In this document: positions 27,885 to 35,727 of the stretch, one piece after another
Numbering within the stretch: position 1 is the stretch's first letter
Layout: each line of letters opens with the position of its first letter
NCBI RefSeq assembly: GCF_052156635.1
Contig: NZ_JBQKUO010000004.1
Location: 186,001-250,000 of the forward strand
DNA: 64,000 nt
From: Nitrospina sp052156635
GTDB taxonomy: Bacteria; Nitrospinota; Nitrospinia; Nitrospinales; Nitrospinaceae
Direction: 5' to 3'
Notes under the pieces: model-generated
Databases searched by the model: none
The model's input: the letters and a program-made list of their open reading frames with translations, nothing else
Told to the model about the DNA's origin: nothing
Position numbers and translations under genes: made by a program

Positions 27885-27929
27885 AGGTGATGTCCTTCCA
27901 AACGATTCAAGACGGTGCCGGCGTCCGGA

Positions 27930-28337
27930 TCAGGATGCGGCTGGAGCGGCTTCCTTTTTGGGTTCCTTTTCCCCTTCCCCGCTGGATGCCTTGGACTCCT
28001 CGCCCTCTTCGCCGGATTCCGTTCCCCGGCTCATGGCCCGCTCGAGTTCCTTTTCATCAAGCACGATCACAAGAAACTTGATGAGCACATCCATCAGCTT
28101 GTACTCTTTTTCAAGAGCGGGAATTTCCCCGGCGCCGCAGGTGTGGTAAATATTGAGGTAATAACCGAATTTGTTCTTTTTGACTTTGTACGCGAGGCGT
28201 TTTTTGCCCCATTTTTCCAGCCTCAGCACTTCCCCGCTGTGTTTCTGGATGAGGGCGGTGATTTTTTCGACGGCCTGATCGACATGGCCTTCGTCGAGAT
28301 CAGGTTTCAGAATCAGGACAGACTGATAGCTTCGCAA
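27930..28337 (-). CDS. rpsF: 30S ribosomal protein S6
   Basis: The 135-residue protein reads MRSYQSVLILKPDLDEGHVDQ from a TTG at 28337, exactly the family N-terminus, with AGGAGG ending six bases upstream. An ATG five codons earlier exists, but that AGGAGG lies inside its codons 2-3, so the TTG is preferred. The core includes KWGKKRLAYKVKKNKFGYYLNIYH. The C-terminal 35 residues are Glu/Ser/Ala rich, as in other extended S6 proteins. Confidence 0.95.
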   Translation of the reverse strand: MRSYQSVLILKPDLDEGHVDQAVEKITALIQKHSGEVLRLEKWGKKRLAYKVKKNKFGYYLNIYHTCGAGEIPALEKEYKLMDVLIKFLVIVLDEKELERAMSRGTESGEEGEESKASSGEGEKEPKKEAAPAAS

Positions 28338-28360
28338 TTGAGACCTCCTCATGAGTTATA

Positions 28361-28382
28361 GCCCCGGCGCGTCGGCCGGAGC
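28361..28382 (-). promoter_or_regulatory. rpsF leader hairpin, candidate S6:S18 binding site
   Basis: CCGGC and GCCGG (28364-28368 and 28375-28379) pair around a GC-rich 6-base loop, with two more G-C pairs outside a single mismatch. It lies about 12 bases upstream of the rpsF ribosome binding site and downstream of the proposed promoter. Many bacteria use a CCG-containing leader stem bound by S6:S18 to autoregulate this operon; the match here is only by position and composition. Confidence 0.35.
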
Positions 28383-28394
28383 GAGGATGTGGGT

Positions 28395-28423
28395 AAGATA
28401 AAATTTGGTAAATACTGTCACAA
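28395..28423 (-). promoter_or_regulatory. Putative promoter of the rpsF operon
   Basis: On the minus strand TTGTGA (28423-28418) and TATCTT (28400-28395) are 17 bases apart and about 58 bases before the rpsF start. The leader hairpin lies between them and the gene. Confidence 0.48.
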
Positions 28424-28477
28424 CAAGGCCTTAAAAGCAAGGGGAAAACCCCCGTTTCCGGCCCCGGAGGGCACATC

Positions 28478-29626
28478 ATGAAATGGACCGTTAACCGGAT
28501 TGCCACCCTCTGGCTGGGCCTCATTCTGGGGTTGGTGGGTTTTTGGAGCGGCTGCGACCTTTCCCTGCCTGAACCTCCCCCCGATGCCCTCAGCCCGTAC
28601 AACACGGTGAAAGTGGGCTGGGGACCTGTCTTTCTGGCTCACGGCGATCTCAACCGCGACGGCAACCAGGATCTCGTGGTGGCCAACTCCAAGGACCACA
28701 CCCTCACCTTCCTGTTCGGCAGGGGCGACGGTACCTTCGAATCGCCCCAGACCCTCCAGGTGCCCGTGGAGCCGTCTCACATTGTCATCACCGACATCAA
28801 CCATGACAATACGCCGGACCTGCTTTTCAACAGCGAAGGCGGCGAAGCGTTCCAGGTCCTTCTCGGCAAAGGCGGGGGGACATTTTATCCGATGCAGTCG
28901 GTGCCGACGGGTCCGGTTCCATTGGCTCTCATCGTCGGGGACTACAACGGCGACGGCCACAAGGACGTGGCGGTGACCCTGACATTCAGCAAACTGGAAC
29001 TGCACTTCGGTACCGGGGACGGACGCTTCAAACGCGGAGAGACTTACGAGACCGGATCGCGCTCCAGCTCCGGGGTGTCGGGGGACTTCAACGACGACGG
29101 GATCGAGGACATCCTGCTGGCCGTGCAGTCCAGCAACGCCAGCTCCATCCGCATTTTCACCGGCAGTTCCGGCGGCACCTTCCGGCAAAGCGAGCGGATT
29201 GCCCAGGGACTGCGTTGTCTCACCCTGGTGAAAGAAGACATGAACGGGGACGGCCTGTATGACCTGGTCGCCACCTCCGCCAAGGGCGACAACCTGTATT
29301 ACATTCCGATGGGCACCAACGGCAAGTTTGGCCGCCCGGTGTCCTTTTCAGGCGGCGGCGGACCCGTCTCCCTCGCCATCGGTGACTTCGATGGCGACCA
29401 TCATAAAGACGTTGTGGTGGCCAATTCCAGGAGCAGTTCCTTTTCCCTGATCACGCGCCACCCGAACGGCGCGTTCCGCTTTCCGGTACGCGACTACGTC
29501 ACCGGAGGCACGCCGCTGGCGATCATCAGCACCGATTTCAACAACGACGGGTTGGACGACGTCGCCGTTGTCAGCAACACGGAGGGGACGGTGGATATCT
29601 TTCTGGGGCGCGGCGTCATGAAATGA
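28478..29626 (+). CDS. FG-GAP/VCBS seven-repeat beta-propeller lipoprotein
   Basis: The 382-residue protein has a lipoprotein signal ending in GFWSGC, then seven repeats of about 47-50 residues. Each is centred on a calcium-loop-like motif (DLNRDGNQD, DINHDNTPD, DYNGDGHKD, DFNDDGIED, DMNGDGLYD, DFDGDHHKD, DFNNDGLDD). Seven such units fit a closed seven-blade integrin-like propeller, mature Cys being anchored in the envelope. The ligand is unknown. It is divergent from the ribosomal operon. Confidence 0.85.
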   Translation: MKWTVNRIATLWLGLILGLVGFWSGCDLSLPEPPPDALSPYNTVKVGWGPVFLAHGDLNRDGNQDLVVANSKDHTLTFLFGRGDGTFESPQTLQVPVEPSHIVITDINHDNTPDLLFNSEGGEAFQVLLGKGGGTFYPMQSVPTGPVPLALIVGDYNGDGHKDVAVTLTFSKLELHFGTGDGRFKRGETYETGSRSSSGVSGDFNDDGIEDILLAVQSSNASSIRIFTGSSGGTFRQSERIAQGLRCLTLVKEDMNGDGLYDLVATSAKGDNLYYIPMGTNGKFGRPVSFSGGGGPVSLAIGDFDGDHHKDVVVANSRSSSFSLITRHPNGAFRFPVRDYVTGGTPLAIISTDFNNDGLDDVAVVSNTEGTVDIFLGRGVMK

Positions 29627-29636
29627 ACACGGCATC

Positions 29637-31781
29637 TCACTGCGAGAAACTGGGAACCGCGGCGAGCTTGCGCCAGTCGTTGAAATGGTAATAGACCAGC
29701 CCGCCTTTCACCGGACGGATCTTTTTGTATTCCTCGCTGCCGTCGGGCTGTTTCTCGACAATGACGATTTTCTTGTCCAGCAGGAGCGTGGATTTTCCCG
29801 CAAACAAAAACGTGTAGGGTTGGTCAGCGGCAATGAGGCGGTGCAACCGGTGCGTCATCTGTTCCTGCACCTGCTGGTCGTACTCGCGGCGGATGGCGAC
29901 GATCAGGCGATCGGCTTCGTCGTTTTTATAACCGACGAAGTTGAGCTGCCGCGGGTGCGTCTGGCTGGAATGCCACAGTTGATACAGGTCGGGATCGAAT
30001 CCCATGCTCCATCCCAGGATCAGCGCATCGAACTTGAGCGCGTTGACGAAATCTTTCAGGAACACCGCCCATTCGAACAGCTGCGTGTTGCACTTGATGC
30101 CGAGCTTGCGCCAGTTGTTCTGCACGATGGTCATGATGTTTTTGCGGATGGGGTTGCCGTGATTGGTGATGAGGTTGAACTCGAACACCTTGCCATCCTT
30201 CTCCAGCCAGCCGTCGGCGTTTTTCCTCCAGCCCAGGCCATTCAATATTTTCAGCGCGCCTTCCGGGTCGTACGGAATCGGGTTCACCGATTCGTCATAC
30301 CATTGCGTGCCTTTGGCAAACGGTCCCGTCACCCGCTCCGCCTGGTTGTACATGACGTGTTGGATGATCTTGTCCACGTCGATGGCCATGCCGAGAGCCT
30401 TCCGCACTTCGGGGTCGGCGAACAGCGGCTTTCGCAGGTTGTAACCGATGTAGGAGTAATTGTTGCCCACCGTGGAGATGCTGTGGAACTTGGGATCATC
30501 CTTCAGCCGGACCACCTGGTGCGGCTGGACGTTGTAGTTGTCCGCCGCTCCGGCATAGAACTCCATCTCCTGCGTGATGGCATCGGGGATGATGCGCATG
30601 ACATACTCGCCATACTCCGGCGGGCCCTCCCAATAGTCGTCGTTGCGCGTCAGGCGAATCTCCACGTCCCCTTCCCAGTGTTCGAACTGGAACGGCCCGG
30701 TGCCGATGGGATGCCGGTTGAAAGCGCTGTCCCGCATGGACAGGTTTTTGATTTCCTCGGGGGTTTTCCCCGCCGCCTCCGCTTCTTTTTTGAGGACTTC
30801 CGCGTTCAACAGGTGCTCAGGCAAAATGCCCATCATCCAGGATGTGATGGCGGGTGAGAACAACCGCTTGTACACGAATTGAATTTCGTACGGACCCAGC
30901 ACCTCGGCGGTTTTGACCGGTTCGTAATCTGAGGTTCGCGGTGAGGCGTTATTCGGGTTCATCAGCGCCCGGTAGGTGAACAGGACATCCCCGGAATCGA
31001 ATTCATGTCCATCATGAAAACGAACTCCCTTCCTCAAGTTAAAACGGATGACAGGGTTGTGCTCCTTAACCGGCATGATTTCCGCGTGACGCCGTGCCAG
31101 CCGCTCCGCTTCTTTCGTATCACCCGCTTTCACAAAACGCTCGTGGGGGTACTCCGCGAACAGACTGTCGCCAAACAGTTTTTCCAGCGGGACGAAAAAA
31201 TGCTGGTCCACGTTTTTCAATTGGAAGTGAATGCGCGCCGGTCGTTTGATCTGATAACGCACATCGGTCATTTTGGGGAATCCGTTTTTCATGACCGGAT
31301 TGCCGTCCGCTCCCAGTTCCGGCAGGGAAAGCGCATCGTCGATACGCCGGGCGGGTTGAACGGTGACCGACTTGATGTTCTCCCACCACGCTTTTTTTTC
31401 TTTGGTGCTTTCGCGGATGAATTGAATCCAGTCTTGCGGCGTGTCGAGCGTTTGCCTTCCCACACGAAAACCGGGAAGGATCTGCAGGTAGGCGTTTTCA
31501 AATATAACCCAGTCCGTTGCCAGCCGGCCTCGCAGGTTGAGCTGGTCGTCGTAATCGATCAACCCGTCAAACACGAAGCCGTTGATACGACTGCTGGCCG
31601 TGTCGGCGCTGAGAATGGGGTTCAGGATTTCCGCGTCGCCGATCGATGTCTCGATGAACTGGCGCAGGCGTTCCGGGTTGCCGGCCGCCTGTTTGTCATA
31701 AGTGGGCACCCAGAAATACGACTGAAGCAGGAGGAGGACGACCAGCAGGGGAAGAAAAATTAGAATGCGTTTGGTCCACAT
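29637..31781 (-). CDS. Family 5 extracellular solute-binding protein (peptide/nickel type)
   Basis: The 714-residue protein has a hydrophobic N-terminal segment (ILIFLPLLVVLLLLQSYFWV) and then the SBP_bac_5 fold. Landmarks are AEILNPILSADTASSRI near residue 52, FDGLIDYDD, VRFHDGHEFDSGDVLFTY, IGTGPFQFEHW, YNLRKPLFADPEVRKALGMAID and LILGWSMGFDPDLYQLWHSS. Relatives capture oligopeptides, nickel or other solutes for ABC importers. No permease or ATPase gene is adjacent, and it is longer than the usual 500-550 residues. The N-terminal helix has no lipobox cysteine. Confidence 0.85.
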   Translation of the reverse strand: MWTKRILIFLPLLVVLLLLQSYFWVPTYDKQAAGNPERLRQFIETSIGDAEILNPILSADTASSRINGFVFDGLIDYDDQLNLRGRLATDWVIFENAYLQILPGFRVGRQTLDTPQDWIQFIRESTKEKKAWWENIKSVTVQPARRIDDALSLPELGADGNPVMKNGFPKMTDVRYQIKRPARIHFQLKNVDQHFFVPLEKLFGDSLFAEYPHERFVKAGDTKEAERLARRHAEIMPVKEHNPVIRFNLRKGVRFHDGHEFDSGDVLFTYRALMNPNNASPRTSDYEPVKTAEVLGPYEIQFVYKRLFSPAITSWMMGILPEHLLNAEVLKKEAEAAGKTPEEIKNLSMRDSAFNRHPIGTGPFQFEHWEGDVEIRLTRNDDYWEGPPEYGEYVMRIIPDAITQEMEFYAGAADNYNVQPHQVVRLKDDPKFHSISTVGNNYSYIGYNLRKPLFADPEVRKALGMAIDVDKIIQHVMYNQAERVTGPFAKGTQWYDESVNPIPYDPEGALKILNGLGWRKNADGWLEKDGKVFEFNLITNHGNPIRKNIMTIVQNNWRKLGIKCNTQLFEWAVFLKDFVNALKFDALILGWSMGFDPDLYQLWHSSQTHPRQLNFVGYKNDEADRLIVAIRREYDQQVQEQMTHRLHRLIAADQPYTFLFAGKSTLLLDKKIVIVEKQPDGSEEYKKIRPVKGGLVYYHFNDWRKLAAVPSFSQ

Positions 31782-31966
31782 GAGGCCGGCTCAAAGGAAG
31801 AATAAATATTCACAAATCCTTATCTTTACAATAATACACAGCGTCCGGAAATTTCAAAACCGGATTGTTTGTTGAGTGCTGGCTCGCGGTTTTCGTTTGG
31901 GTTGAAGGAACCCGCGCCCTCCCTGTAACGCCTTGCCTTTATCCTTGCCGGTGTTAAAATCCACCT

Positions 31967-32629
31967 GTGCTTGAATCGTCCTCCGCTCCAGAATGCCGGA
32001 TTTGCCAGGCCCCCTCTCCCGAGTTTTACCGGGATGAACGGGTTTTCCATAAATGTCCCCAATGCTGGTACATCTTTACCAATCACCTGCCTTCAAACGA
32101 GCTGACTGAGGGGCATTACAAGATGCAATGGGACGATCAGACAGAGGATTTGTTCAAAAACCAGGCGGATGGAGTGTTACAGATTCTGCGAGAAATGGGC
32201 ATCCCTCATCAACGTTTGCTTGATTTCGGATCGGGGTCGGGAGCGTTGACGCGGGAACTGCAAATCCGGGGCTACGATGTCACCGCTCTGGACCCGATGG
32301 AGCACGGCTTCCTGAAAGAGCAGAACTACCCTCGTCCCTTCGACGCGGTGGTTGCGGTGGAGGTCATAGAGCATTTGCCCAACCCTCTGGAAGAAATCCG
32401 CGAGATTGTGAACGTCATGGTTCCCGGAGGTGTGGCGGTATTTTCAACAGCGATGACCACGGAATTCGTCGAACGAGCGGACGCTACATCCCACTTCGGG
32501 AACTGGTGGTACAAGGATGATCCCACCCATATCGGGTTTTTCTGCGAGCGGACGGTTGCGGTGATAGGCGGCCTCGGTCAATACACAATGGGCGTTGTTG
32601 GCACTCAAATGTTCACGCTGCAAAAATGA
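31967..32629 (+). CDS. Class I SAM-dependent methyltransferase with zinc-ribbon start
   Basis: The 220-residue protein starts with a CRIC...CPQC zinc-ribbon-like segment (about 10-32). The methyltransferase fold follows: motif I LLDFGSGSGALTREL, motif II VTALDPM, and VAVEVIEHLPNPLEEI. It ends with a C-terminal HIGFFCERTVAVIG segment seen in sugar- or small-molecule methyltransferases of this type. The substrate is unknown. The start is GTG without a clear ribosome binding site, so the N-terminus is uncertain by some residues. Confidence 0.8.
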   Translation: MLESSSAPECRICQAPSPEFYRDERVFHKCPQCWYIFTNHLPSNELTEGHYKMQWDDQTEDLFKNQADGVLQILREMGIPHQRLLDFGSGSGALTRELQIRGYDVTALDPMEHGFLKEQNYPRPFDAVVAVEVIEHLPNPLEEIREIVNVMVPGGVAVFSTAMTTEFVERADATSHFGNWWYKDDPTHIGFFCERTVAVIGGLGQYTMGVVGTQMFTLQK

Positions 32630-32732
32630 GGGGTGGCTATTCCCGGATCTTTCTTATACAATGGCCGTTGAGTGCTTCCGAAATACAAAACCGGATCCCT
32701 GTGGTTCCCGCGCATACTGTCCGGCTTCCCAC

Positions 32733-32761
32733 TTGACAAAGTTTAAGAATCGGTATATTCA
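32733..32761 (+). promoter_or_regulatory. Promoter of the initiator tRNA gene
   Basis: TTGACA (32733-32738) is a perfect -35 box. TATATT (15-base spacer) or TATTCA (17-base spacer) lies at 32754-32761. The tRNA begins about 45 bases later; a CTCCGG/CCGGAG hairpin (32771-32788) sits in the leader that is removed during maturation. Confidence 0.6.
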
Positions 32762-32804
32762 CTCAATACCCTCCGGTATTTTCCGGAGTGTCCTTTTGTA
32801 TTAT

Positions 32805-32881
<77 letters not shown>

Positions 32882-32887
32882 AATAGA

Positions 32888-32925
32888 AAAGGAGCAAGGA
32901 AGGCTTCCTTGCTCCTTTATTTTTT
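32888..32925 (+). terminator. Intrinsic terminator after the tRNA
   Basis: A perfect 14-bp stem (32888-32901 with 32905-32918), a 3-base loop and a TATTTTTT tract lie directly after the tRNA CCA end. Confidence 0.9.
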
Positions 32926-33080
32926 ACCCACCGGACCTTGAAAAATCACCGGGTTGGTTTCTGCATCTGAGTATGGGAACCGCCGGGTGTTTTTAGGGTG
33001 GGTGGAAATGAATGTAATTACCGGCCTGTTTCCAAACTTTGGGAAAAAGGGGCCATTTTTTGGGGCTTGACGGTCCCTTG

Positions 33081-33172
33081 AAATACTGATAACTTCCCAT
33101 ATCTAAAAACGTTATCAGTATTTTTCTGAGGAAGCCCAGTTGCGAAAGCAGGTTGGGGTGCTTCCTGTTTTT
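33081..33172 (+). ncRNA. Candidate small RNA: two hairpins ending in a T tract
   Basis: AAATACTGATAAC (33081-33093) pairs perfectly over 13 bp with GTTATCAGTATTT (33111-33123), leaving a 17-base A/T-rich loop. A second stem, AGGAAGC (33129-33135) with GCTTCCT (33160-33166), is followed by G and five T, like a terminator. The arrangement resembles the 3' part of a small RNA or a regulated leader. No promoter is identified, and an alternative is a pair of terminators between transcription units. Confidence 0.35.
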
Positions 33173-33305
33173 CGAATCCGGGGTTTCCCTGCAAAAAAAT
33201 ATATAAAAGGGATTGAAATTTCAATTTCAGCGGTTTAAGGTAAGGCCTGCGTTTCTGAAGTAAGCCCGAACCCACTGCCCAAACAGAAAATACTCAATTC
33301 CTCCT

Positions 33306-33334
33306 TTCACAGGGATTAATCTTCGGTTATAAAT
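33306..33334 (+). promoter_or_regulatory. Weak promoter candidate for the ferredoxin gene
   Basis: TATAAA (33329-33334) is a good -10 box 39 bases before the ferredoxin start. The best -35 at 17 bases, TTTCAC (33306-33311), matches only three of six consensus bases. Confidence 0.3.
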
Positions 33335-33372
33335 TTTTTCTATCTAACTAATTCATTAGAGGAAGACAGCCG

Positions 33373-33717
33373 ATGGCAACAATCATTACTGATGAATGCA
33401 TTAACTGCGGTGTGTGTGAGCCGGAATGCCCAAACGCCGCCATTGACGATGGTACCAAGGGAGGGATCGATTTCTACTACATCGATCCGGAACTGTGTAC
33501 CGAATGCGTTGGTTTCCATGGTGAGGAAGCCTGCCAGGAAGTTTGCCCGGTAGACTGCTGCATCCCGGATCCGGACCGCCGTGAATCCGAAGAGCTTCTG
33601 CTTGATCGTGCTCAGCAGATCCACCCGGACCAGACGTTTCCGGCGCTCGACGAGTTGAGCGCAGAGACCTCCCTGTTCCGCAATCCGGACCGCAAAAACG
33701 CACATCTGGAACAGTAA
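33373..33717 (+). CDS. 2[4Fe-4S] ferredoxin
   Basis: The 114-residue soluble protein has a first cluster motif CINCGVCEPECP (residues 9-20) and a second, longer motif CTECVGF...CQEVCPVDCC around 42-63. The 8-residue insertion between the second pair of ligands is typical of the YfhL/Fdx-type ferredoxins of Proteobacteria. It carries low-potential electrons to unknown partners. A tail of about 45 residues follows the clusters. A GAGGAAG site precedes the ATG and a strong terminator follows, so it is a single-gene unit. Confidence 0.9.
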   Translation: MATIITDECINCGVCEPECPNAAIDDGTKGGIDFYYIDPELCTECVGFHGEEACQEVCPVDCCIPDPDRRESEELLLDRAQQIHPDQTFPALDELSAETSLFRNPDRKNAHLEQ

Positions 33718-33733
33718 TCCAGCCGAAATTTAA

Positions 33734-33768
33734 GGCCCCTGCATCCCCAGATGCAGGGGCCATTTTTT
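33734..33768 (+). terminator. Intrinsic terminator after the ferredoxin gene
   Basis: GGCCCCTGCAT (33734-33744) and ATGCAGGGGCC (33751-33761) form a perfect 11-bp stem followed by A and seven T. Confidence 0.93.
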
Positions 33769-33771
33769 TGC

Positions 33772-34029
33772 CTACAAGCCTTCGAACTCCATCCCAACCA
33801 AGTAACGAATCCCCCACCAGACATACCTCAAGACCTCCCGCAAGGACAGATAGCTCAGCCCCCCCAGCACAATCAAGACCACAGCAATCACCTGTTTTTT
33901 GCCGGGGGACGAGGTATCAATGAGAGTCCAGGGGAGATGATCCAGTACCAACCCCACCCCCACCCACACAAACAATGCCAGCAGGCCCAATGCAACAATC
34001 CAAAGAAATAATGAAGGAGAAGCGGGCAA
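33772..34029 (-). CDS. Small two-helix membrane protein, unknown
   Basis: The 85-residue protein has two hydrophobic segments (LFLWIVALGLLALFVWVGVGLV split near residue 28, and VIAVVLIVLGGLSYLSL). The start is TTG with a GGGAGG site five bases upstream, 33 bases after the hspQ stop, which supports translation as part of that unit. I do not recognise a family. Confidence 0.55.
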   Translation of the reverse strand: MPASPSLFLWIVALGLLALFVWVGVGLVLDHLPWTLIDTSSPGKKQVIAVVLIVLGGLSYLSLREVLRYVWWGIRYLVGMEFEGL

Positions 34030-34062
34030 TGGCCCTCCCGGGCAGAGCGGGCCCCGAAGGGC

Positions 34063-34305
34063 CTAGTTGAAGACGTTCTTGTCCAATTCCAAGTGGCGTT
34101 CGGCCACATAGCGCAGGCTGTCCTCACCGTGCACTTTTATGTGATACCAGGGCTGGTTCTTCGGGGGGCGGCTGCGGGCCATTTTCTCGTACCACTCCTC
34201 TGAAAGCTGGAATTCCGGGTCGACACCGAGGACCACCCCGTAATAATCGTAAAGCTTGTGGTGGATCATCTGGCCGATGCAATATTTGGGTTGGGATTGT
34301 TTCAT
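34063..34305 (-). CDS. hspQ: HspQ/YccV-like heat shock protein
   Basis: The 80-residue protein has the YccV-like fold signature: KYCIGQMIHHKLYDYYGVVLGVDPEF near the N-terminus, then QPWYHIKVHG and RYVAERHLEL. Family members bind hemimethylated DNA in vitro and in enterobacteria act as heat-shock specificity factors for Lon. GGGAG lies five bases before the ATG. Confidence 0.85.
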   Translation of the reverse strand: MKQSQPKYCIGQMIHHKLYDYYGVVLGVDPEFQLSEEWYEKMARSRPPKNQPWYHIKVHGEDSLRYVAERHLELDKNVFN

Positions 34306-34403
34306 GGCGCTCCCCGGTCAGTGGATGGTTCTATTAAAAATATACTGAAAATCAAAGAGAGAGAAAAGGGCGGAATCACACTTGGAGGAGTTTGTATAAA
34401 AAT

Positions 34404-34435
34404 CAAAAGGGGGCGTGAGCCCAGCCCACGCCCCC
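34404..34435 (-). terminator. Intrinsic terminator after the HDOD gene
   Basis: On the minus strand GGGGGCGTG (34435-34427) pairs with CACGCCCCC (34417-34409) and is followed by TTTT and a T-rich run. It separates the HDOD gene from hspQ. Confidence 0.85.
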
Positions 34436-34454
34436 ACTCAGCCCGTTCTAAAAT

Positions 34455-35297
34455 TCAGATGAACATTTTGACAGTTTCATCGACCTCATTGGGGACTTCT
34501 TCACGGATTTTATCAATGACATCCTTCGGCACACCGGCATGCTTCGGCACATCGGGGAGCAATTGCGGCACGGCGGGCTCGCCACTGTTGCCGATCTTCA
34601 AAAAGTAAACCATGATGTCTGACATGTTGAGAATACAGCAATCCCGCCTCACTTCGGGGTCACTGACTTCAAGGGGGAAGTGGTGGTAAGTCACCATGTC
34701 CACAAGGCGCTGAGGAAGCTGCCATTCCATAAGCAACAGCTGGCAAACCTCGGCGTGGCTGAACCCGTATGTTTCCTTTTCCACGAGGAACAGGTGTTTT
34801 TTGGTTTCCCTGCACTGTTCCAGCACACCCTTTGCCACCTCGGTCTGCTGTTTGAGCGGAAGGAGGGTGCCGATGTCGTGCAACATCCCGGCCAGGTAAA
34901 AACGTTCCGGGTTCTCGATACCCACGGCTATTGCCATTTTACGCGCCGCAATGCCGGTGGCAATGCTGTGCATCCAGAACGTCTCCATGTTAATCAGGTC
35001 TCGCGGGATCCCTTTGAACTTGCTCACAACCACCGTTGCCAGAGCGAGGTCCATCAGTTGGTCTGTACCGATGATGTTGAGGGCATGGTCGATGGTTTCC
35101 ACCGTAGAGGAAAAACCATAAAAGGGGCTGTTCACGATTTTCAGAAGGCGCGCTGTCAGTGCGGGGTCGGCACTGATGATCCGGGAATAATCATTAAAAC
35201 TGCTCTCCGGATCGTCCATGGCCTGCTTCAATTGATAATACAAGACAGGCGGCGAGGCCGCCCAGGAACCGATCATGTCTTTGATTTTGGTCGCCAA
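34455..35297 (-). CDS. HDOD-domain signalling protein
   Basis: The 280-residue protein is almost all HDOD domain (about 15-215). It has the opening PPVLYYQLKQAM, an LLKIVNSPFYGFSS motif, LMDLALATVV and a conserved FYLAGMLHDIGTLL. HDOD proteins are regulatory scaffolds linked to signalling and stress responses, usually without hydrolase activity; this copy still has an HD pair in LHDIG. The start is TTG behind a G-rich site. Nothing in the neighbourhood names its pathway. Confidence 0.85.
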   Translation of the reverse strand: MATKIKDMIGSWAASPPVLYYQLKQAMDDPESSFNDYSRIISADPALTARLLKIVNSPFYGFSSTVETIDHALNIIGTDQLMDLALATVVVSKFKGIPRDLINMETFWMHSIATGIAARKMAIAVGIENPERFYLAGMLHDIGTLLPLKQQTEVAKGVLEQCRETKKHLFLVEKETYGFSHAEVCQLLLMEWQLPQRLVDMVTYHHFPLEVSDPEVRRDCCILNMSDIMVYFLKIGNSGEPAVPQLLPDVPKHAGVPKDVIDKIREEVPNEVDETVKMFI

Positions 35298-35352
35298 GTC
35301 CCCCCCTTTTCGTTTTCAACGCAGGTTGAATTACGATATGGATGCTGTTAAT

Positions 35353-35379
35353 TTGAACCACTAAACTTCGTATTATAAT
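35353..35379 (+). promoter_or_regulatory. Putative promoter of the 71-residue gene
   Basis: A consensus TATAAT (35374-35379) lies 78 bases before the start codon at 35458. TTGAAC (35353-35358) is 15 bases upstream of it, slightly short of the ideal spacing. Confidence 0.48.
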
Positions 35380-35457
35380 TATTCTGGTATCGATCCCCAA
35401 AAATTTCTTCACTCGACACTGAAATTACTGAACCCCGATCTCAGCAGGAACTAGGAT

Positions 35458-35673
35458 ATGGATAAACTGGAAGCCGTGCAACGGGTCCTCCGTTTCAGCA
35501 ACACCATTCGTGAATGGTGTGAAAATGAGCATAAAGTCTATTTTGATGACTTCGACAACGAAAATGTGGAAAATTACGAACCCGGTGGTTTCGGCGAACT
35601 GGCCGACGCCATCATTGAAGACGGGGTCAACGAAAGCATCCTCGACGAAGAGGACCTCCGGGACTTCCAGTAG
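35458..35673 (+). CDS. Small acidic protein of unknown function
   Basis: The 71-residue protein is strongly acidic (about 22 Asp/Glu) with an amphipathic helical start (KLEAVQRVLRFSNTIREWCEN) and no signal or membrane segment. AGGAAC lies seven bases before the ATG, and a consensus -10 box is upstream. It is transcribed alone toward msrP. I do not recognise a family. Confidence 0.62.
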   Translation: MDKLEAVQRVLRFSNTIREWCENEHKVYFDDFDNENVENYEPGGFGELADAIIEDGVNESILDEEDLRDFQ

Positions 35674-35727
35674 CCCCATCCCTTTCTGGCCCGGTTTCTG
35701 GTTTGATTTCGCCATCCCCTGCCCCGG

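Larger units (their letters stand above)
32926..33372. other. Structured intergenic region before the ferredoxin gene
   Basis: No gene is supported in these 447 bases. One minus-strand open frame of 85 codons lacks a ribosome binding site and recognisable content. The stretch holds two successive hairpins with a T tract (33081-33172), an ATTGAAATTTCAAT palindrome (33212-33225) and an AT-rich promoter-like zone before the ferredoxin. Confidence 0.5.

Noticed and set aside
33018..33275. An 85-codon minus-strand open frame in the tRNA/ferredoxin gap
   Set aside because: No ribosome binding site, no recognisable content, and it runs through strong hairpins that suit a noncoding region.
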